From: an uncultured bacterium
Lineage (GTDB): Bacteria > Actinomycetota > Coriobacteriia > Coriobacteriales > Coriobacteriaceae
Reading direction: 5' to 3'
Assembly: GCA_905215945.1 (NCBI GenBank)
Contig: CAJMRZ010000034.1
Location: 1 to 10,833, forward strand
Length of the DNA: 10,833 bases
Made by a program: the position numbers and the translations under genes
Notes under the pieces: generated by a model
What the model was told of the DNA's origin: nothing
The model's input: only the letters and a program-made list of their open reading frames with translations
Databases searched by the model: none
In this document: positions 6,733-10,833 of the stretch, one piece after another
How positions within the stretch are numbered: the first letter of the stretch is position 1
Layout: every line of letters starts with the position of its first letter

Positions 6733-8730
6733 CTATTGCAGGTCCAGCTGGTCCAGATATTCCTTGCCGTGCTCGGAGATATGGCGCTTGCGGCCCGCTT
6801 CGTCGTTGCCCAGCAACAGGTTAAACATGGTCTCCATCTTGGTGACGTCCTCGGGCTCCACCTTGATCAGGCGACGCGTCTCGGGGTTCATGGTGGTGAG
6901 CCACATCATGTCCGGATCGTTCTCACCAAGACCCTTGGAGCGGTTGATGGAGCACTTTTGGTCGCCAATCTCCTTGAGGATGCCGTTCTTCTCGAGCTCG
7001 GTGTAGGCAAAGTAGGTCTTCTCTTTGCAGTTGATCTCGTAGAGCGGCGACTCGGCGATATACACGTAGCCCTCGTCGATAAGCGTGGGCACCAGGCGGT
7101 AGAGCATGGTGAGCACGAGCGTGCGGATGTGGTACCCGTCGACGTCGGCGTCCGTACAGATGATGACCTTGTTCCAGTTGAGGTTGTCCAGGTCAAAGGC
7201 ACCAAGGTTCTTGATGCGCTTGTCTTTGATCTCCACGCCGCAGCCCAGCACGCGCATGAGGTCCATGATGATGTCGGACTTAAAGATGCGCGGGTAGTCC
7301 TCTTTCAGGCAGTTGAGGATCTTACCGCGGACGGGCATAACGCCTTGGAACTCGGCATCGCGCGAGGTGCGAATGGCGCCTGCTGCCGAGTCGCCCTCTA
7401 CGATGTAGATCTCGCGACGGTTCTTGTCCTTGGAGCGGCAGTCGATGAACTTCTGCACGCGGTTGGCCATGTCGGTCTTCTGCTGCAGGTTGGTCTTGAT
7501 GCTCTGGCGCGTCTTCTCGGCGTTCTCGCGCGAGCGCTTGTTGATGAGCACCTGCTCCATGATCTTGTTGGCTGCATCTTTGTTCTCGATCAAGTAGGTC
7601 GAGAGGCGCTCCTTAAAGAATGCCGTCATGGCCTGCTGGATAAAGCGGTTATTGATGGCCTTCTTGGTCTGGTTTTCGTAGGACGTCTGGGTGGAGAAGC
7701 AGTTGGTCACCAGTACCAGGCAGTCCTGGACATCTTGCCACTTAATGCCGCTCTCGTTTTTGTTGTACTTGCCCTGTTGCTTGATGTAGGCATCGATGGC
7801 GCTGGTCAGAGCGCTGCGGGCGGCCTTCTCGGGCGAACCGCCGTTCTCGAGCCACGATGAGTTGTGGTAGTACTCCTGCATCATGAAAGTGCGCGAGAAG
7901 CACATGCACGCGGTGATCTTTACGTTGTAGTCGGGCAGGTCCTCGCGGTCGCGACCGCGACGGTCGGCCTCGATAAAGAAGGGCTCGGTGAGGTAGTCGG
8001 TACCGACCTTCTCGAGCACGTAGTCCTCGATGCCCTTGGGATAGCAGAAGTCCTCTTCGGAAAACTCGCCATCGTCGCCTTCGATGCGCAGGCGGAAGGT
8101 CACGTTGGCGTTGACCACGGCCTGACGGCGCATGGTCTCGCGATACCAGTCGTGGGGAATGCTGATCGATGTAAAGACCTCAAGATCGGGGCGCCACTTG
8201 ATGGTGGTGCCGGTGCGGTTCTCGTCGCTGGGCTCGATCTCGAGTGCCTTCTTCTTGGCGCCGACGACCTTGCCCTTCTTAAAGTGTAGGGAGTACTTGT
8301 TGCCGTCGCGCCAAACCGTGACATCCATGTACTCGGAAGCGTACTGAGTCGCGCAGGAGCCCAGGCCGTTGGTGCCGAGCGAGAAGTCGTAGTCGCCGCC
8401 CTGGTTGTTGTTGTATTTGCCGCCGGCGTAGAGCTCGCAGAAGACGAGCTCCCAGTTAAAGCGCTTCTCGGAAGGGTTCCAGTCGAGCGGGCAGCCGCGG
8501 CCATTGTCCTCTACCTGAATGGAGCCATCGCGAAAGGCGGTAAGGGTGATGAGCTTGCCGTAGCCCTGGCGCGCCTCGTCAACGGCGTTGGACAGGATCT
8601 CGAAGGCGGCATGCGCGCAACCGTCGAGTCCGTCTGAGCCAAAGATGACGGCGGGACGCAGACGTACGCGCTCCTCGTCCTTGAGCTGGCGGATACTGTC
8701 GTTACCATAGTTTGCGGTGTTTTTTGCCAT
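6733..8730 (-). CDS. parE: Type IIA DNA topoisomerase subunit B (ParE/GyrB family)
   Basis: A 665-residue ATPase subunit that partners the adjacent subunit A. GHKL ATPase motifs: EILSNAVDEA (44-53), VEDNGRGCPLD (73-83), SLGTNGLGS (117-125; GxHGVG in most relatives, His replaced by Asn) and TGTTIKW (173-179). The transducer carries the QTK loop (354-356). The TOPRIM domain has EGDSAAG (445-451; usually EGDSAGG), ICTDADVDGYHIRT (524-537) and RSKGLGEN (597-604). All catalytic acidic residues are present, yet several usually invariant positions differ, so this is a divergent branch rather than the canonical gyrase. ATG at 8730 is chosen because homology begins there; the ribosome binding site is only moderate (GAGAG). 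The frame stays open 54 codons upstream and encodes a hydrophobic stretch. A LexA-like palindrome lies 100 nt upstream. Confidence 0.9.
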   Translation of the reverse strand: MAKNTANYGNDSIRQLKDEERVRLRPAVIFGSDGLDGCAHAAFEILSNAVDEARQGYGKLITLTAFRDGSIQVEDNGRGCPLDWNPSEKRFNWELVFCELYAGGKYNNNQGGDYDFSLGTNGLGSCATQYASEYMDVTVWRDGNKYSLHFKKGKVVGAKKKALEIEPSDENRTGTTIKWRPDLEVFTSISIPHDWYRETMRRQAVVNANVTFRLRIEGDDGEFSEEDFCYPKGIEDYVLEKVGTDYLTEPFFIEADRRGRDREDLPDYNVKITACMCFSRTFMMQEYYHNSSWLENGGSPEKAARSALTSAIDAYIKQQGKYNKNESGIKWQDVQDCLVLVTNCFSTQTSYENQTKKAINNRFIQQAMTAFFKERLSTYLIENKDAANKIMEQVLINKRSRENAEKTRQSIKTNLQQKTDMANRVQKFIDCRSKDKNRREIYIVEGDSAAGAIRTSRDAEFQGVMPVRGKILNCLKEDYPRIFKSDIIMDLMRVLGCGVEIKDKRIKNLGAFDLDNLNWNKVIICTDADVDGYHIRTLVLTMLYRLVPTLIDEGYVYIAESPLYEINCKEKTYFAYTELEKNGILKEIGDQKCSINRSKGLGENDPDMMWLTTMNPETRRLIKVEPEDVTKMETMFNLLLGNDEAGRKRHISEHGKEYLDQLDLQ

Positions 8731-8784
8731 ACTCGCTCTCTCGGTGCTCCTTTGCTGCGTTTTAGTCATATAGATAGTCAAGGT

Positions 8785-8813
8785 AGCATAGCCCAGCCCA
8801 CAGACGATTCCAA
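8785..8813 (-). promoter_or_regulatory. Candidate promoter of the parE-parC operon
   Basis: On the minus strand TTGGAA (8808-8813) and TATGCT (8785-8790) are separated by 17 bp; each matches consensus at four of six positions. This would give a leader of roughly 50 nt before the ATG at 8730. Confidence 0.35.
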
Positions 8814-8829
8814 CCAACACGAAATCCAT

Positions 8830-8843
8830 CGAACGCGCGTTCG
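8830..8843. promoter_or_regulatory. LexA (SOS) box candidate
   Basis: CGAACGCGCGTTCG is a perfect 14-bp palindrome and fits the Gram-positive LexA/DinR consensus CGAAC-N4-GTTCG, including the preferred RNRY centre. It lies between the divergent topoisomerase operon (100 nt to the parE start) and the O-acetyltransferase gene (75 nt to its start). It is upstream of the best parE promoter candidate rather than over it, so which gene it would control is uncertain. Confidence 0.6.
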
Positions 8844-8918
8844 TTATCGGTATGGAAACTGACGGCTTATCAAATGATAGAATTGCCGCCACAAATGTTT
8901 TTATTAAGGGGGCTCACA

Positions 8919-9479
8919 GTGACCGAGAAAGAGAAGATGGAGCGCGGGGAGTGGCATGATGCCAACTTTGACGAGGAACTCCTGGCAAAACGGGCGAGGG
9001 CAGAGGCGCTCTGCTATGACTTCAATATTGGAAAACCCGGAAGCGACGCGCAGCTTGACGCCCTAAAAACCTTGCTCGATACCGATCTTCCGGCGGGGCT
9101 GACGGTCCTTTCGCCTGCCTACTTTGACTACGGGGACAAGACAACCTTTGGCGATGGCTGCTTTGTGAACCATGGCTGCTACTTTATGGACGGTGGCTCT
9201 ATTACCTTTGGTGACAACGTGTTTATTGGGCCGTTTTGCGGCTTCTACACCGCTTCGCATCCCCTTGGAGCAAAAGAGCGTAACTTGGGTCTCGAGAGGG
9301 CTCTGCCCATTGTTGTTGGCGATAACTGCTGGTTTGGCGCGAACGTGTCCGTACTCCAGGGGGTTACCATCGGCAGCGGCTGCGTTATCGCTGCGGGAAG
9401 TGTTGTGACGGAAGACCTTCCGGACAACGTGATGGCGGCAGGCGTTCCCGCGGTCGTCAAGAAGATTATCGAACAATAA
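8919..9479 (+). CDS. Sugar O-acetyltransferase (Maa/LacA/NodL family)
   Basis: A 186-residue cytoplasmic enzyme that transfers acetyl from acetyl-CoA to a sugar hydroxyl, as maltose and galactoside acetyltransferases do. The N-terminal TEKEKMERGEWHDA block is the Maa-type cap domain (residues 2-15). From about residue 60 on there are left-handed beta-helix hexapeptide repeats (FGDGCF, FGDNVFIGP, VGDNCWFGANVSVLQGVTIG). Catalytic His114 lies in TASHPL, with Asn84 and Trp138 at the conserved positions, and the C-terminus has the usual AAGVPAVV. The GTG at 8919 is preferred over the ATG at 8874: it has AAGGGGG 6 nt upstream and gives the family's normal length, whereas the extra 15 residues have no counterpart. 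It is divergent from the topoisomerase operon and transcribed alone. The specific sugar cannot be told from sequence. Confidence 0.9.
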   Translation: MTEKEKMERGEWHDANFDEELLAKRARAEALCYDFNIGKPGSDAQLDALKTLLDTDLPAGLTVLSPAYFDYGDKTTFGDGCFVNHGCYFMDGGSITFGDNVFIGPFCGFYTASHPLGAKERNLGLERALPIVVGDNCWFGANVSVLQGVTIGSGCVIAAGSVVTEDLPDNVMAAGVPAVVKKIIEQ

Positions 9480-9813
9480 CGGAGCTATTAAACGATGGGG
9501 CACGCATGGTTCCGGCAAATCCGGTTATTGGCGTGCGCGTTGGCCATGCCGTGGGCATCGCTTATGAGTAGCCATGTGCGAGGGCCCCGAAAGCCTCGTT
9601 GGCGTTGGTCATCTTTGAGATCTCGGCGCTGAGATAGGACGGCACTTCGCTTTCTAGGCGGGCGTTTGAGTATCTTCTTGATGCGGGCGAGTTCACGCTC
9701 CCTGCCGAAGTCCCTCTTACTCGGTTCCTTCCGACTCGGTTCTGCCCGAGTAAGGTTGAATAGCGAATCGAAATTGTTATGTCCGCACGGCGATGACGAA
9801 CATGATTTTCATA
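9480..9813. other. Intergenic stretch without a convincing gene
   Basis: After the acetyltransferase stop a nested imperfect hairpin occurs (GCACGC 9500-9505 with GCGTGC 9531-9536, CCGG repeats inside), too weak and without T-run to call a terminator. On the minus strand, 9562-9700 gives a protein-like tail (ARLESEVPSYLSAEISKMT...) ending in TAA at 9562, but the frame upstream passes through regulatory DNA and has no start signals; it may be a remnant of a lost gene. A compact repeat element lies at 9716-9754. Confidence 0.5.
9716..9754. repeat. Compact element: inverted repeat CTTACTCGG/CCGAGTAAG plus direct repeat ACTCGGTTC
   Basis: CTTACTCGG (9716-9724) and CCGAGTAAG (9746-9754) are perfect 9-bp inverted arms. 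Inside, ACTCGGTTC occurs twice (9719-9727 and 9734-9742) with a 15-bp period. No T-run follows. It could be a protein-binding site, an RNA hairpin with alternative pairings, or a small repeat remnant. Confidence 0.5.
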
Positions 9814-9885
9814 ATGACAGATATAGTTGACATCTTCTGATGAATGCAATATATTTCTGTCATGTTGCAACGGATATCTGTCCAT
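9814..9885 (+). promoter_or_regulatory. Promoter and probable operators of the XRE regulator operon
   Basis: TTGACA (9827-9832), a 17-bp spacer and TATATT (9850-9855) form a near-consensus sigma-70-type promoter about 50 nt before the regulator's ATG. Around it lie ATGACAGATAT (9814-9824) and its inverted relatives CTGTCAT (9857-9863) and ATATCTGTCCAT (9874-9885). One copy just upstream of the -35 and two downstream of the -10 suggest an autoregulatory operator (inference). Confidence 0.75.
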
Positions 9886-9903
9886 TACTACGAAAGGAAC
9901 TCC

Positions 9904-10134
9904 ATGCCGGGCAAAAAGAACCTACGCATGAAGGCGGCGCGCGCGGCGGTTGGCCTTTCGCAAGCTGACTTGGCCGAGGCCGTGGGCGTTACGCGCCAGA
10001 CCATCGGCCTGATCGAGGCGGGCGGCTACAACCCCACGCTCAATTTGTGCGTGGCAATCTGTAAGGTGCTGCGCGTTACGTTGAACGACTTATTTTGGGA
10101 AGATGAAACCGATGCCGACCCTAATACTTTTTAG
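9904..10134 (+). CDS. XRE-family helix-turn-helix transcriptional regulator
   Basis: A 76-residue protein made almost entirely of one Cro/C1-type HTH domain: RAAVGLSQADLAEAVGVTRQ followed by the recognition helix TIGLIEAGGYNP (roughly residues 13-44) and the CVAICKVLRVTLNDLFW tail. It belongs to the short YozG-like group whose genes are often paired with a membrane-protein gene. The start at 9904 has AAAGGA 6 nt upstream; the reading frame continues upstream but that part covers the promoter. The next gene starts 9 nt after the stop, with its AGGAG overlapping the stop codon, so the two are translationally close. Autoregulation through the ATGACAG-type sites is likely. The C-terminal acidic tail (EDETDADPNTF) is unremarkable. 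Confidence 0.92.
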   Translation: MPGKKNLRMKAARAAVGLSQADLAEAVGVTRQTIGLIEAGGYNPTLNLCVAICKVLRVTLNDLFWEDETDADPNTF

Positions 10135-10143
10135 GAGTTCACT

Positions 10144-10728
10144 ATGAAATATGAAGATTTAAAACTCGTGCAAAAGTGGCGTGAATATGCCGGCCCAAAG
10201 GATGAACGCCTGGAGGCTGAGAACGCGAAGATCTACAAGATTGGTTTCGTGCTGCTTTCGTTTGGCATGTTGATGATCTTTTTCTACCAGTTTATAGCTC
10301 GACAGGTTACGTGGGTTCACAGCGACGCCAGTGAAATGCCGCATGGCTTTGTAACGCCGTTCGAGGCAGCCATGTATTTGTGGCTCGTTCTCGTGATGTT
10401 GATTTGCGCAGGACTGCAAACGCGGAAGGGCTATGTCGATACCAATCGTTTTGGGCAAACCGAGCATCTTCCTGTTGGATATTTCCTGCTTGTCAGCGGC
10501 CTTAGCGGCGCCGCGTTCGCGCTTGTTATTGCCGCAATGCGCTGTATCGCTGAGGCGCAGATCGTACCGCTCGAAAGCGTCTTTTGGTTGGAGAACCTGG
10601 CCACGGGCGTGTTCTGCGGTGCGACGATTTTCGCGGCCACGTTTGCTGCCCTGTGCGCAACGTTTTTCACGGCGAAAAGACGCCGTGCCAAGCTCGAGGC
10701 AGAACTCGACTCCTCTGACGATATCTAA
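10144..10728 (+). CDS. Four-helix integral membrane protein paired with XRE regulator (DUF6773-like)
   Basis: A 194-residue protein with a charged N-terminus (KPDERLEAE-like region at 18-28, then KIYKIGF), four predicted membrane helices at about 32-52, 75-92, 111-134 and 153-176, and a basic-acidic C-terminal tail (KRRRAKLEAELDSSDD). The DERLEAENAKIYKIGF opening and layout resemble small membrane proteins, such as the DUF6773 group, found directly downstream of short XRE regulators; I am not certain of the exact family. No catalytic motif is visible and no function can be assigned. AGGAG overlapping the upstream stop codon serves as the ribosome binding site. An intrinsic terminator follows closely, so the operon has two genes. 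Confidence 0.8.
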   Translation: MKYEDLKLVQKWREYAGPKDERLEAENAKIYKIGFVLLSFGMLMIFFYQFIARQVTWVHSDASEMPHGFVTPFEAAMYLWLVLVMLICAGLQTRKGYVDTNRFGQTEHLPVGYFLLVSGLSGAAFALVIAAMRCIAEAQIVPLESVFWLENLATGVFCGATIFAATFAALCATFFTAKRRRAKLEAELDSSDDI

Positions 10729-10733
10729 TGCGT

Positions 10734-10771
10734 AATGGGCTGGCTCTGGGTATCCAGAACCAGCCCATTTT
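10734..10771 (+). terminator. Intrinsic terminator of the XRE-membrane protein operon
   Basis: AATGGGCTGG (10734-10743) pairs with CCAGCCCATT (10760-10769), with TCTGG and CCAGA extending the stem inward around a short loop; TTTT at 10768-10771 is a short tract. It starts 5 nt after the membrane protein stop codon. Nothing further is recognisable from here to the window end. Confidence 0.85.
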
Positions 10772-10833
10772 GATGTTCGATGAGCCGAGTTGGCGTCTCT
10801 CACAAAGGTAACTAGGAGCTAGCGAGGCCTATC

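Noticed and set aside
6400..7860. Long open frame (486 codons) on the plus strand, and similar ones at 5002-5673 and 7864-8289
   Set aside because: They are antisense to the well-supported topoisomerase genes; their Leu/Val/Asp/His-rich composition is what high-GC codon bias gives on the opposite strand.
8874..8918. Acetyltransferase start at the ATG at 8874
   Set aside because: No ribosome binding site and no family counterpart for the extra 15 residues; the GTG at 8919 has AAGGGGG at ideal spacing and the family's usual N-terminus.
9495..9632. Small plus-strand open frame (45 codons) after the acetyltransferase, with GGAG 10 nt upstream
   Set aside because: The translation is Arg/Trp-rich without any recognisable feature, and nothing else supports coding.
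9562..9885. Minus-strand open frame of 107 codons
   Set aside because: Its first half covers the promoter and operator of the XRE operon and has no ribosome binding site; only the last part looks protein-like, so it is at most a remnant.

Overview
The window looks like chromosomal DNA of a high-GC Gram-positive gut anaerobe, most likely Collinsella or another coriobacterium. That assignment is inferred from the protein style, codon use and gene set; no rRNA or other taxonomic marker is present. No tRNA, rRNA, CRISPR array, transposase or integrase is visible.

Left third (1-4263), accessory region. Two copies of the 3' end of a flavodoxin-like NADPH-dependent FMN reductase gene lie in the same orientation (end at 1-108; truncated copy at 2691-2996). 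Each is followed by the same long hairpin. Between them, on the minus strand, sits a two-gene operon: a DUF262-DUF1524 (GmrSD-like, ParB/Srx-like plus HNH nuclease) protein and a DUF6508 protein. Beyond the second copy, convergent with it, is an AAA+ ATPase with a C-terminal winged helix. Three 19-bp iteron-like repeats abut its ribosome binding site. Two more copies of that repeat stand alone at 205-240, downstream of the first hairpin, where no ATPase gene exists. The layout suggests a duplicated 'flavoprotein end - hairpin - ATPase - repeats' unit that lost one ATPase and now brackets a probable defence module.

Middle (4361-8730), core region. A minus-strand operon encodes a divergent type IIA topoisomerase: the ATPase/TOPRIM subunit (parE/gyrB-like), then after 45 nt the breakage-reunion subunit (parC/gyrA-like), closed by a strong intrinsic terminator. 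A 14-bp perfect palindrome matching the Gram-positive LexA box lies in the intergenic region upstream, shared with a divergent sugar O-acetyltransferase gene, so SOS control of one or both is possible.

Right part (8919-10833). The plus-strand maltose/galactoside-type O-acetyltransferase is followed by about 420 nt without a convincing gene, containing a structured repeat element and then a near-consensus promoter flanked by inverted copies of an ATGACAG-type motif. This drives an operon of a small XRE-family regulator and a four-helix membrane protein, ended by an intrinsic terminator. This is a typical regulator plus membrane-protein pair of unknown function.
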